DNA of 64,000 nt from Streptomyces sp. ATexAB-D23 (GTDB taxonomy: Bacteria; Actinomycetota; Actinomycetes; Streptomycetales; Streptomycetaceae). Positions 44,951 to 53,760 of this stretch are shown piece by piece (position 1 is the stretch's first letter; each line of letters opens with the position of its first letter). Location: the NCBI RefSeq assembly GCF_000373645.1, contig NZ_KB892046.1:1-64000 (forward strand), read 5' to 3'. Below the pieces are notes generated by a model that worked only from the letters and a program-made list of their open reading frames with translations, did no database searches and was not told where the DNA came from. The translations under genes were made by a program, and so were the position numbers.

Positions 44951-45523
44951 TCACCCCCACAGGTCGCCCCACCCCCACGGGCCCGGAGGTGCCGGGGCCG
45001 CCGGGTCCCCGATGCCGAAGCCGCCGCGGAAGAAGAGCATCGGACGGCCCTCCTCGCTCAGGGTCTCCAGGGCGAGGACCCGGCCCAGCACCACATCGTG
45101 GTCGCCCGCGCCGTGCACGTCGTACACATCGGCGTGCACCCGCGTGAGGACGCCCGGCAGGGACGGCGTCCCCCAGCGGGAGACCTCCCAGTCCAGCCCC
45201 TCGTACTTGCGGCCCTTGCTCGAACCGAACCGGCCGCAGAGATCCGTCTGCCCCTCGGCCAGGATGTTCACGGCGAACCGCCCCGCTTCCCTGATCCTCG
45301 GCCAGGCACGCCCCCGGTGGTCGGCGCAGAACAGCACCAGGGCCGGTTCCAGCGAGACGGAAGCGAACGACTGGCAGGCGAAGCCGGCCGGGACGCCGTC
45401 CCGGCCGAGGCCCGTCACCACCGTGACCCCGGAGGCGAAACTCCCCATCGTGCGCCGCATCCGCGGAGGGGTCGGCTCGGTCTCCTCACATGCCTCGGGC
45501 GCGGACAGGGGCTCTGCGGTCAT
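44951..45523 (-). CDS. hsaB: Flavin reductase component, HsaB-like
   Basis: The 190-aa protein is a short-chain flavin reductase: MRRTMGSFASGVTVVTGL, FACQSFASVSLEPALVLFCAD and GRFAVNILAEGQTDLCGRF, with GDHDVVLGRVL near the end. With HsaA it forms the two-component 3-HSA monooxygenase of ring A/B steroid degradation, supplying reduced FMN. ATG 45523 follows AGAGGTG; an upstream in-frame start at 45556 is less likely. It is divergent from the hsaD operon that contains hsaA. Confidence 0.82.
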   Translation of the reverse strand: MTAEPLSAPEACEETEPTPPRMRRTMGSFASGVTVVTGLGRDGVPAGFACQSFASVSLEPALVLFCADHRGRAWPRIREAGRFAVNILAEGQTDLCGRFGSSKGRKYEGLDWEVSRWGTPSLPGVLTRVHADVYDVHGAGDHDVVLGRVLALETLSEEGRPMLFFRGGFGIGDPAAPAPPGPWGWGDLWG

Positions 45524-45580
45524 CGGGTTCACCTCTGGGGGACGGGGCGGGAACATCGCCCGGGGCCGGGCAGGGGGCCG

Positions 45581-45620
45581 ACCCTAGGACCGCCGTCCGG
45601 ACCGCCGGGAACGCGTTCCC
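45581..45620 (-). promoter_or_regulatory. hsaB promoter with palindrome GGGAACGCGTTCCC
   Basis: On the minus strand TAGGGT (45586-45581) is a fitting -10 box. A perfect 14-bp palindrome (45607-45620) covers the place of the -35 box. It could be a repressor or activator site specific to hsaB. Confidence 0.5.
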
Positions 45621-45684
45621 GATCAGTGGAACGACGCCGCGCAAGGCCCTCCGGGAGGCGTCGGAACCCGCCCGGCAACGGGCA

Positions 45685-45735
45685 TCCCGCTGACCGAGAC
45701 GTCCGCCGCGCCGCCCGGCACCCCGTGGTTACCGT
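45685..45735 (+). promoter_or_regulatory. Shared steroid-cluster promoter element, copy A
   Basis: TCCCG-CTGAC-CGAGA (45685-45699) is followed after the central pentamer by exactly 35 nt and the -10 box TACCGT (45730-45735). There is no -35 box. Transcription would start near 45742 and run into hsaD at 45843. The same element with the same spacing is in front of kshA and the acyl-CoA ligase gene. Confidence 0.65.
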
Positions 45736-45842
45736 CCAGGAACCGTTCACACGGCACCCATGGGCCGCCCGGCCGCCGACGACCGTCGCCGGGCCCCTCG
45801 GGCCTTCAGGTCCACCGGACACCGAGCTCGACCGAGGCAGGG

Positions 45843-46712
45843 ATGATGACGGAGCTCAGCCACGACTCCACACTCCGCGAACTCGCCACCGACCAAGGCG
45901 TGTTGCGATACCACGAGGCCGGCGACGGCCCGCCCCTGCTCCTGCTGCACGGCTCGGGGCCCGGCGTCACCGGCTGGCGCAACTACCGCCACAACCTCGG
46001 GGTGTTCGCCGAGCACTTCCGCTGCCTCGTCCTGGAATTCCCCGGCTTCGGGGTCAGCGACCCCGCCGACGGACACCCGATGGCGACGGCCGCGTCGGCC
46101 GTGACCCGGTTCCTGGACGGGCTCGGACTCGACCGGGTCGACATCATCGGCAACTCGATGGGCGGCATCATCGGCACCCGCTTCGCCCTCGCACAGCCGG
46201 ACCGGGTGCGGCGCCTGGTCACGATCGGCGGCATCGGCCGCAACCTCTTCAGCCCCGGCCCCGGCGAGGGCATCAAGCTGCTCTCCGAGTTCACCGACCA
46301 CCCCACCCGCGAGGGCCTGGTCCGCTGGCTCAGCTCCATGGTGTACGACCCGTCGCTGGTGACCGAGGAGCTGATCGAGGAGCGGTGGGCGCAGGCCACC
46401 GACCCCCAGACCCTCGCCGCAGCCCGCCGCATGTACGGCACCGAGGCGTTCGCCGCCCAGGCCGCCGCCGCTGCCGCTTCCGACACCGCGCCGTACTGGG
46501 CGATGCTCCACCGGCTGCGCGCGAAGACCCTGCTCACCTGGGGACGTGACGACCGGGTCAGCCCGGTCGACATGGCACTGCTGCCGATGCGCACCATCCC
46601 CGACGCGGAACTGCACGTGTTCCCCGACTGCGGGCACTGGGTGATGATCGAACAGAAGGCCGCCTGGGAGAGCGCGGTACTCGCCTTCCTCACCCGTCAG
46701 GACGCGGCGTGA
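45843..46712 (+). CDS. hsaD: meta-cleavage product hydrolase, HsaD-like
   Basis: The 289-aa alpha/beta-hydrolase has LLLLHGSGPG for the oxyanion region, Ser105 in GNSMGG, aspartate in GRDDRVSP near residue 240 and histidine in CGHWVMIE near 268. HsaD cuts the C-C bond of the ring-A meta-cleavage product of 3,4-DHSA, giving a bicyclic acid and a short dienoate. The order with kstD, hsaG, hsaF, hsaA and hsaC supports this. Its stop overlaps the kstD GTG. Confidence 0.85.
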   Translation: MMTELSHDSTLRELATDQGVLRYHEAGDGPPLLLLHGSGPGVTGWRNYRHNLGVFAEHFRCLVLEFPGFGVSDPADGHPMATAASAVTRFLDGLGLDRVDIIGNSMGGIIGTRFALAQPDRVRRLVTIGGIGRNLFSPGPGEGIKLLSEFTDHPTREGLVRWLSSMVYDPSLVTEELIEERWAQATDPQTLAAARRMYGTEAFAAQAAAAAASDTAPYWAMLHRLRAKTLLTWGRDDRVSPVDMALLPMRTIPDAELHVFPDCGHWVMIEQKAAWESAVLAFLTRQDAA

Positions 46713-48406
46713 GCGCCCCGGCCCGGAGCGCCTGGGACGAGGAGTTCGACTTCGTCGTGGTCGGCAGCGGCGGGGGCGGCATGGCCGCCGCGCTGACCGC
46801 GGCCGACAGCGGCCTTTCCACCCTCGTGGTGGAGAAGGGCGCCAAGTACGGCGGCACCACCGCCATCTCCGGCGGCGGCATCTGGATCCCGAACAACCCC
46901 ACGCTGCGCGCCAAGGGCCACGACGACAGCCGTGAATCCGTACGCCGCTACCTGGACCGGCTCACCGAGGATCGGGTGCCCGGCGCACGCCTCGACGCGT
47001 ACATCGACCAGGGGCCCGCCGCGATGGAATTCCTCGGCCGGAGCCGGTGGATGCGGTTCTTCTGGGTCAAGGGCTACGCCGACTACCACCCCGAGTACGA
47101 CGGCGGACGCCCGCTCGGCCGGTCCGTCGAGGCGCTGCCCTTCGACACCCGCAAGCTCGGCGAGGACGAGAAGTACCAGCGGCCCAACAGCCTCAAGGGC
47201 CCGCTCGGACTGTGGATCACCGCGAAGGACTACCGCGACCTCGCCATGGTCAAGCGGACCTGGCGCGGACGCCGGGCCTCCCTGACCGCCGCCTGGCGGG
47301 TCTCCTCCAACATGATCCGCCGCCGCCACATGGCCACCGGAGGGCGCGCCCTGGTGGCCAGGATGCGCATGGCGCTGAAGGACGCGGCCGTCCCCCTCTG
47401 GCTGCGCACCCCGATGACCGAACTCGTCACCGAGGGCGGCGCGGTCACCGGCATCGTCGTCCAGCGGGACGGCCGGACCGTCCGGGTCGGCGCCCGGCAC
47501 GGAGTGCTCCTGGCCACCGGAGGGTTCGACCACAACCAGGAGATGCGCGAGAAGTACCTCCCCGAGGGCAGCCGCGCCGACCACAGCGCCGGCGCCGTCG
47601 AGAACGTCGGCGACGGCATCATCGCCGGCCAGGCACTCGGCGCCGCACTCGACTTCATGGACGACGCCTGGTGGATGCCGTCCGTGCACCATCCGGCGGG
47701 CGCGACGATCCCGCTCGTCTCCGAGCGGTGCATCCCCCCGTCCGTGATCGTCTCCGGCGACGGCCACCGCTTCACCAACGAGTCGTCGCCGTACGTGAAC
47801 TTCGTCCACGACCAGCTCGCCGGCGGACACGTCCCCGCCTGGTTCGTCATGGACGCCAAGGCCCGCGCCCGCTACCCGTTCGCCCAGATCCTGCCCGGCG
47901 TGCCCTTCCCCAAGGCGTTCTACGAGAACGGCACCGTGCACCGCGCCAACACCGTCGCGGAACTGGCCCGGAAGACCGGCATACCCGAGGACACCCTCAC
48001 CGCCACCGTCGCACGGTTCAACGGCTTCGCCAGGTCCGGCAAGGACACCGACTTCGGGCGGGGCGACAGCGCGTACGACCGCTACTACGGCGACCCGACA
48101 CTGAAGAACCCCAACCTGGACGAGATCGACAAGGCCCCCTACTACGCGGTCCGCATCGAGGTCGGCGACCTAGGAACCAAGGGGGGCCTGGTCTGCGACG
48201 AGCACAGCAGGGTGCTGCGCGAGGACGGCACGGCCATCACCGGCCTGTACGCCACCGGCAACACCTCCGCCTCCGTGATGGCCAACGAGTACGCGGGACC
48301 GGGCGCCACCATCGGCCCGTCCATCGTCTTCGGCTACGTCGCCGCCCGGCACGCCGCCACCGCCTCCGCGCCCCGCCCGTCCGGCGCCCACGGAGGCACG
48401 CCATGA
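46709..48406 (+). CDS. kstD: 3-Ketosteroid delta-1-dehydrogenase
   Basis: The 565-aa flavoprotein has the FAD motif DFVVVGSGGGGMAAALTAADSG, the ATG-FDHN motif (LLATGGFDHNQEMR) and the active-site C-terminus NEYAGPGATIGPS near residue 525. The tyrosine in this last motif matches the catalytic residue of known KstD enzymes. It removes the 1-alpha and 2-beta hydrogens from ring A of 3-ketosteroids. GTG 46709 overlaps hsaD by 4 bp and its end overlaps kshB by 4 bp, so the three are translationally coupled. Confidence 0.88.
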   Translation: MSAPARSAWDEEFDFVVVGSGGGGMAAALTAADSGLSTLVVEKGAKYGGTTAISGGGIWIPNNPTLRAKGHDDSRESVRRYLDRLTEDRVPGARLDAYIDQGPAAMEFLGRSRWMRFFWVKGYADYHPEYDGGRPLGRSVEALPFDTRKLGEDEKYQRPNSLKGPLGLWITAKDYRDLAMVKRTWRGRRASLTAAWRVSSNMIRRRHMATGGRALVARMRMALKDAAVPLWLRTPMTELVTEGGAVTGIVVQRDGRTVRVGARHGVLLATGGFDHNQEMREKYLPEGSRADHSAGAVENVGDGIIAGQALGAALDFMDDAWWMPSVHHPAGATIPLVSERCIPPSVIVSGDGHRFTNESSPYVNFVHDQLAGGHVPAWFVMDAKARARYPFAQILPGVPFPKAFYENGTVHRANTVAELARKTGIPEDTLTATVARFNGFARSGKDTDFGRGDSAYDRYYGDPTLKNPNLDEIDKAPYYAVRIEVGDLGTKGGLVCDEHSRVLREDGTAITGLYATGNTSASVMANEYAGPGATIGPSIVFGYVAARHAATASAPRPSGAHGGTP

Positions 48407-49434
48407 GCCCGGCTCCGCTGACCGTGCGCGTCGTGGAGGTGATCCGCGAGACGGCCGACGCCCACTCCCTCGTCCTGGAACCGGCCGACGGACACCGGGA
48501 CGCGTTCGGCTACGCGCCGGGCCAGTTCCTCACCGTCCGGGTGCCGTCCGAGCGCCCCGGCGGAGCCGCCCGCTGCTACTCCCTGTGCAGCTCCCCGGTG
48601 CGCGACCGGCACCTCAAGGTCACCGTCAAGCGCACCGCAGGGGGGTACGCCTCCCACTGGATCTGCGACCACGTCACCGCGGGCGACACCCTGGAGGTGC
48701 TGCCGCCCGCCGGCACCTTCACCCCCGACTCGCTCGACGCCGACTTCCTGCTGCTCGCCGCGGGCAGCGGCATCACCCCGGTGATGTCGATCCTCACCTC
48801 CGCCCTGCACGCCGGGACCGGCCACGTCACCCTGATCTACGCCAACCGCGACGAGCGGTCCGTCATCTTCCACGACGAACTCGCCCGCCTGGCAGCCGAA
48901 TCCGGCGACCGGCTCACGGTGCTGCACTGGCTGGAGTCCGCCCGGGGCAGGCCCACCGCGTCCGGACTGCGGGCCCTGGCCGGTCCGTACGCCGGGCGGC
49001 CCGCGTTCGTCTGCGGGCCCGGCCCCTTCATGGACCTGGCCACCGGCGCGCTCACCGGCCTGGGGGTGCCGGCCCGGCTGATCACCGTGGAACGGTTCAC
49101 CTCGCTGGCCGGCGACCCGTTCGCCGAGCGCGCCCCGATGCCGCGGTCCGCCACGCCCGTCAGCACCGCGGAGGTGGAGCTGGACGGGGAGCGCCGCACC
49201 GTCGAGTGGCCGCGGGACACGCCCCTGCTGGACGTGCTGCTCGCCGCCGGCCTGGACGCCCCGTACTCCTGCCGCGAGGGCAGTTGCAGCGCCTGCGCCT
49301 GCGTCCTGGTCGAGGGCGAGGCGGCGATGGAGCGCAACGACGTCCTGGACGCCCAGGACGTCGCCGACGGGCTGATCCTCGCCTGCCAGGCCCGCCCGGT
49401 CAGCGACCGGCTGCACATCACCTACGACGGCTGA
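48403..49434 (+). CDS. kshB: Ferredoxin reductase of 3-ketosteroid 9-alpha-hydroxylase, KshB-like
   Basis: The 343-aa protein has an FAD-binding domain (RCYSLCSSPV), an NAD-binding domain (LLAAGSGITPVMSIL) and a C-terminal plant-type [2Fe-2S] ferredoxin domain with Cys290, Cys295, Cys298 and a last Cys near 328 (ILACQ). It passes electrons from NADH to the KshA oxygenase. The kshA gene lies 5 kb downstream on the other strand. Assignment to KshB, not another ring-hydroxylating system, rests on the company of kstD and kshA. Confidence 0.84.
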   Translation: MSPAPLTVRVVEVIRETADAHSLVLEPADGHRDAFGYAPGQFLTVRVPSERPGGAARCYSLCSSPVRDRHLKVTVKRTAGGYASHWICDHVTAGDTLEVLPPAGTFTPDSLDADFLLLAAGSGITPVMSILTSALHAGTGHVTLIYANRDERSVIFHDELARLAAESGDRLTVLHWLESARGRPTASGLRALAGPYAGRPAFVCGPGPFMDLATGALTGLGVPARLITVERFTSLAGDPFAERAPMPRSATPVSTAEVELDGERRTVEWPRDTPLLDVLLAAGLDAPYSCREGSCSACACVLVEGEAAMERNDVLDAQDVADGLILACQARPVSDRLHITYDG

Positions 49435-49489
49435 CCACCGCACCCCCGACCGCACCCCGTACCCACTCGACCCGGATGAGGTTCGAACC

Positions 49490-50398
49490 GTGACCAAGGC
49501 GACCGCCGCGATCGTCGGATCCGGCAACATCGGCACCGACCTGATGTACAAACTCCTGCGCTCGCAGTCCATCGAGCCACGCTGGATGATCGGCATCGAC
49601 GCCGAGAGCCCCGGCCTCAAGCGCGCCGCGGACCACGGTCTGCACGCGAGCGCCGACGGCGTCGACGCCCTGCTGGACGGCGAGGACCGCCCCGACCTGG
49701 TGTTCGAGGCCACCTCCGCGTACGTGCACCGGGCCAACGCGCCCAAGTACGCCGCGCTCGGCATCCGGGCCATCGACCTGACGCCCGCCGCGATCGGCCC
49801 GGCGGTCGTGCCCGCCGTCAACCTCGGCGACCACCTCGACGCGCCGAACGTCTCCCTCATCACCTGCGGCGGACAGGCCACCATCCCGGTCGTGCACGCC
49901 GTCTCCCGGGTCACCGACGTCCCGTACGCGGAGATCGTCGCGAGCGTCGCCTCGCCGTCCGCCGGGCCCGGGACCCGCGCCAACATCGACGAGTTCACCC
50001 GCACCACGAGCCGGGGCATCGAGACGATCGGCGGCGCCGCCAAGGGCAAGGCCATCATCATCCTCAACCCGGCCGAGCCGCCGATGCTGATGCAGGACAC
50101 CGTCTTCTGCGCCGTCCCGGCCGACGTCGACCGGGACGCCGTCACGGCCTCCGTCCACGAGACCGTCGCCCGCGTCGCCGCGTACGTACCCGGCTACCGG
50201 CTGCGCGCCGAGCCGCAGTTCGACGGGCCGACCGCGGTCAGCGGCGGCCTCGCCCGGGTCGCCGTCTTCATCGAGGTGGAGGGCGCGGGCGACTTCCTGC
50301 CGCCGTACTCCGGGAACCTCGACATCATGACCGCCGCCGCCACCCGGGTCGGCGAGGGCTTCGCCCAGCGGATCTCCGCCCGCCGTGCCGCTGCCTGA
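49490..50398 (+). CDS. hsaG: Acylating aldehyde dehydrogenase, HsaG-like
   Basis: The 302-aa protein has an NAD-binding start (TAAIVGSGNIGTDLMYKLLRS) and the catalytic Cys126 in SLITCGGQATIP. It turns acetaldehyde or propanal plus CoA into acyl-CoA. It works with the following aldolase as a channelling pair. Start GTG 49490. Confidence 0.9.
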   Translation: MTKATAAIVGSGNIGTDLMYKLLRSQSIEPRWMIGIDAESPGLKRAADHGLHASADGVDALLDGEDRPDLVFEATSAYVHRANAPKYAALGIRAIDLTPAAIGPAVVPAVNLGDHLDAPNVSLITCGGQATIPVVHAVSRVTDVPYAEIVASVASPSAGPGTRANIDEFTRTTSRGIETIGGAAKGKAIIILNPAEPPMLMQDTVFCAVPADVDRDAVTASVHETVARVAAYVPGYRLRAEPQFDGPTAVSGGLARVAVFIEVEGAGDFLPPYSGNLDIMTAAATRVGEGFAQRISARRAAA

Positions 50399-50426
50399 CC
50401 CCCGCCCACCGAGGAGTACACGCGTC

Positions 50427-51461
50427 ATGCCCTACAGCCCCGACCTGGACATCCGGGTCACCGACTCGTCCCTGAGGGACGGTTCGCACGCCAAGCAGCA
50501 CCAGTTCACCGTCGACCACGTCAGCTCCATCGTCGCCGCCCTGGACGACGCCGGAGTGCCCGTCATCGAGGTCACCCACGGTGACGGCCTCGGCGGGTCC
50601 TCCTTCAACTACGGCTTCAGCCACACCCCCGAGCAGGAACTCATCAAGGCCGCCGTGAAGACCGCGCGCCGGGCGAAGATCGCCTTCCTGATGCTGCCGG
50701 GCCTCGGCCTCCAGGACGACATCCGCGAGGCCGCCGGCAACGGCGCAGCGATCTGTCGTATCGCCACCCACTGCACCGAGGCCGACATCTCCGTCCAGCA
50801 CTTCGGCCTCGCACGCGAACTCGGCCTGGAGACCGTCGGGTTCCTGATGATGTCGCACAGCAGCCCGCCCGAGGCCCTGGCCCGCCAGGCGCGCATCATG
50901 GCCGACGCGGGATGCCAGTGCGTGTACGTGGTCGACTCCGCGGGCGCCCTCGTCATGGAGCAGACGAGCGACCGCATCGCCGCCCTCGTCGCCGAACTGG
51001 GCACCGACGCCCAGGTCGGTTTCCACGGACACGAGAACCTGGGCCTCGGCGTCGCCAACTCCATCCTCGCGGTACGCGCGGGAGCCACCCAGATCGACGG
51101 CTCGACCCGGCGGTTCGGCGCGGGCGCCGGCAACACCCCGGTCGAGGGGTTCGCCGCCGTCGCGGAGAAGCTGGGCATCCGCACCGGCATCGACGTACTG
51201 AAGATCATCGACGCGGCCGAGGACGTGGTCCGGCCCGTCATGGACGGCGAGTGCCTGCTCGACCGCCTCTCCCTGACCATGGGCTACGCCGGGGTCTACT
51301 CCAGTTTCCTGAAGCACGCCGCCCGGCAGGCCGCCACCTACCAGGTCTCCGGCGCCGAAATCCTCATGGAGGCGGGCCGCCGCAAGCTCGTCGGCGGCCA
51401 GGAGGACCAGCTCATCGAGATCGCGGTCGCCCTCGCGGCGAAGAACTCTTCCGGGAAGTGA
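50427..51461 (+). CDS. hsaF: 4-Hydroxy-2-oxovalerate/oxohexanoate aldolase, HsaF-like
   Basis: The 344-aa DRE-TIM type aldolase starts with RVTDSSLRDGSHAKQHQF (arginine and aspartate of the metal site) and has VGFHGHENLGLGVANS with its two metal-binding histidines. It cleaves the hydroxy-oxo acid to pyruvate and an aldehyde. ATG 50427 follows GAGGAG. It forms a complex with HsaG in the known systems. Confidence 0.9.
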   Translation: MPYSPDLDIRVTDSSLRDGSHAKQHQFTVDHVSSIVAALDDAGVPVIEVTHGDGLGGSSFNYGFSHTPEQELIKAAVKTARRAKIAFLMLPGLGLQDDIREAAGNGAAICRIATHCTEADISVQHFGLARELGLETVGFLMMSHSSPPEALARQARIMADAGCQCVYVVDSAGALVMEQTSDRIAALVAELGTDAQVGFHGHENLGLGVANSILAVRAGATQIDGSTRRFGAGAGNTPVEGFAAVAEKLGIRTGIDVLKIIDAAEDVVRPVMDGECLLDRLSLTMGYAGVYSSFLKHAARQAATYQVSGAEILMEAGRRKLVGGQEDQLIEIAVALAAKNSSGK

Positions 51462-51469
51462 GAACAGCC

Positions 51470-52654
51470 ATGCCCAACCCCGTACTCGAAGCCGTCGAGC
51501 AGCGCGCCGACGAGATCCGCGCGCTGGGCCCCGCCAACGAGGCGCTCGGCAGGCTGGACGACCAGGCGGCGAAGATCCTCAAGGACGTCGGCGCGATCCG
51601 CATGCTCCAGCCGAAGACGTACGGCGGCCTCGAACTGCACCCGCGCGAGTTCGCCGAGACCGTCATGAGGATCGCCTCCTGCGACGGGGCGACCGGCTGG
51701 GTGGCGGGCGTCGTCGGCGTCCACCCCTGGGAGATGGCGATGGCCGACCCCCGGGTGCAGGAGGAGATCTGGGGCGAGGACCCCGACACCTGGATCGCGT
51801 CCCCCTACGCCCCGATGGGCCTGCTCCGGCCCGTCGACGGCGGCTACGTCTTCAACGGCCGCTGGCAGTTCTCCTCCGGCACCGACCACTGCCAGTGGAT
51901 CTTCCTCGGCGGCTTCCTCGCCGACGCCGAAGGCAACCGGCTCAGCCCCCCGCGGTCCGTGCACGTCATCCTGCCCCGCGCCGACTACGAGATCGTGGAC
52001 GACTCCTGGGACGTGGTCGGGCTGCGCGGCACCGGCAGCAAGGACGTCGTCGTCAAGGACGCCTTCGTGCCCGCCCACCGCGTCATCGAGTACGCCAAGG
52101 TGGTCGACGGCTCCCTGGCCGCCGAGTCCGGGCTGACCAACCCCGCCTACCGGCTGCCCTTCTCCGCCGCCTTCCCGCTCGGCATCACCGCCGCGGTCAT
52201 CGGCATCTGCGAGGGCGCCCTCGCCCACCACCTCACCTACCAGCGCACCCGGGTCCAGATCACCGGCCAGGCCGTGCGCGACGACCCGTACGTCCTCTAC
52301 GCGATCAGCGACGCGGCCGCCGAGATCGCGGCCTCCCGCGCCGCGCTCCTGGACAACGTCTCGCAGATGTACGACGCGGTCGCGGCCGGCCGGGAGATCA
52401 CCTTCGAGCGTCGCGCCGTGGGCCGGCGCGCCCAGGCCGCCGCCGCCTGGCGGGCCGTCCGCGCGGTGGACGAGATCGTCGCCCGCTCCGGCGGCAACGC
52501 GATGCGCCTGGACAACCCCATCCAGCGGTTCTGGCGCGACGCGCACACCGGGCTCGCGCACGCCATCCACGTACCCGGCTCGGTCTTCCACGCCGCCGCC
52601 CTCACCGAGATCGGTGTCGAACCGCCGCAGGGGCCCATGCGCTCGATGATCTGA
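51470..52654 (+). CDS. hsaA: 3-HSA monooxygenase oxygenase component, HsaA-like
   Basis: The 394-aa protein has the acyl-CoA dehydrogenase fold of flavin-dependent two-component hydroxylases: MLQPKTYGGLELHPREFAETVMRIASCDGATGWVAGV, then FNGRWQFSSGTDHCQWIFLGG and GLRGTGSKDVVVKDAFVP. With HsaB it hydroxylates 3-HSA to the catechol 3,4-DHSA. It starts 8 nt after hsaF. Similar hydroxylases act on other phenols, but the operon points to the steroid route. Confidence 0.88.
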   Translation: MPNPVLEAVEQRADEIRALGPANEALGRLDDQAAKILKDVGAIRMLQPKTYGGLELHPREFAETVMRIASCDGATGWVAGVVGVHPWEMAMADPRVQEEIWGEDPDTWIASPYAPMGLLRPVDGGYVFNGRWQFSSGTDHCQWIFLGGFLADAEGNRLSPPRSVHVILPRADYEIVDDSWDVVGLRGTGSKDVVVKDAFVPAHRVIEYAKVVDGSLAAESGLTNPAYRLPFSAAFPLGITAAVIGICEGALAHHLTYQRTRVQITGQAVRDDPYVLYAISDAAAEIAASRAALLDNVSQMYDAVAAGREITFERRAVGRRAQAAAAWRAVRAVDEIVARSGGNAMRLDNPIQRFWRDAHTGLAHAIHVPGSVFHAAALTEIGVEPPQGPMRSMI

Positions 52655-52694
52655 GGTCCCGGTCCGCAGCACGCCCGTTCAGAGAGGAACCCCC

Positions 52695-53615
52695 ATGACA
52701 CAGATCCGCGGACTCGGGTATCTCCGGGTCAGGACCCGCGACGTCGACCGCTGGCGCGAACTCGCCGTGGACGCCCTCGGCTTCGCCGTGGGCTCCGGGC
52801 CCGACCCCGACGGCCTGTACCTGCGCATGGACGAGCGCCGCTCCCGGCTCGTCGTCCTGCCCGGTGACACCGACCGGGTGCTGTCGGTCGGCTGGGAGGT
52901 GCGCGACCGCTTCGCCCTCGCCGCCGTCGGCCGCGCCGTCGAGGCATCCGGTACGCCCGTCAAGCCGCTCACCCAGGAGGAGGCCGACGACCGGGGAGTG
53001 GAGGAGGCCCTCACCTTCACCGACCCCGCCGGGGTGACCGTCGAGGTGTTCCACGCCCCGGTCCTCGACCACAGCCCCGTGCTGACCGGGCTCGGCCAGC
53101 GCTTCGTCACCGGGGAACAGGGCATGGGCCACATCGTCGTACCCACCACCAGCCCGGACGAGACGATCGCCTTCTACACCGAGGTGCTGGGCTTCCTGCC
53201 GCGCGGGGCCATGCGGCTCGGCGGCGGCTCGTCCTCGCGCCGGGTCCGCTTCATGGGCGTCAACCGACGCCACCACAGCCTCGCCGTCTGCCCCGCCCCG
53301 CACGGCGAGGCGCCCGGACTCGTCCATCTGATGGTCGAGGCGGACACCCTGGACGCGGTCGGCCGGGCCCTGGACAACGTGGCGAAGCACGGCTTCCCGC
53401 TGTCCTCCACACTGGGCCGGCACACCAACGACAAGATGGTGTCGTTCTACGTACGTGCCCCGGGCGGCTGGGACGTCGAGTACGGCTGCGAGGGCATGCT
53501 CGTGGACGAACGGCACTACACCGCCGAGGAGATCACCGCCGACAGCTACTGGGGCCACGACTGGTCCGGCTCCGAACCGCTGGCCGCCTTCACCCCGCCG
53601 GGCCCGTCCGCGTGA
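52695..53615 (+). CDS. hsaC: Extradiol dioxygenase, HsaC-like
   Basis: The 306-aa two-domain type I extradiol dioxygenase has iron ligands His146 (GMGHIVV), His211 (GLVHLMVE) and Glu262 (WDVEYG). It opens ring A of 3,4-DHSA by meta cleavage. ATG 52695 follows GAGAGGAAC. It is the last gene of the operon, before a 25-bp perfect hairpin. Confidence 0.9.
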   Translation: MTQIRGLGYLRVRTRDVDRWRELAVDALGFAVGSGPDPDGLYLRMDERRSRLVVLPGDTDRVLSVGWEVRDRFALAAVGRAVEASGTPVKPLTQEEADDRGVEEALTFTDPAGVTVEVFHAPVLDHSPVLTGLGQRFVTGEQGMGHIVVPTTSPDETIAFYTEVLGFLPRGAMRLGGGSSSRRVRFMGVNRRHHSLAVCPAPHGEAPGLVHLMVEADTLDAVGRALDNVAKHGFPLSSTLGRHTNDKMVSFYVRAPGGWDVEYGCEGMLVDERHYTAEEITADSYWGHDWSGSEPLAAFTPPGPSA

Positions 53616-53685
53616 GCGACGCGCCGGCCGCCGGTTTCGACACCGTCCGGGGCCGGCGCCCGCCGGGAGGCCGGCCCGGCAGCAC

Positions 53686-53743
53686 CGTAGGACGGTCACA
53701 CCCCCCGAGCAGACCGTCGCTCGGGGGGTGTGACCGTCCTACG
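53686..53743. terminator. Perfect 25-bp inverted repeat, bidirectional terminator
   Basis: Bases 53686-53710 and 53719-53743 are exact reverse complements (arms begin CGTAGGACGGTCACACC), with an 8-nt loop. It separates hsaC from the convergent small-protein gene downstream of kshA. The stem is far longer than a normal terminator. Confidence 0.85.
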
Positions 53744-53760
53744 GATTCCGGCCGGGTGCC

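Noticed and set aside
44307..44978. Minus-strand frame with collagen-like Gly-Pro-Ala repeats
   Set aside because: It overlaps the 3' third of the IclR gene, has no ribosome binding site, and the repeats are explained by a 9-bp tandem tract.
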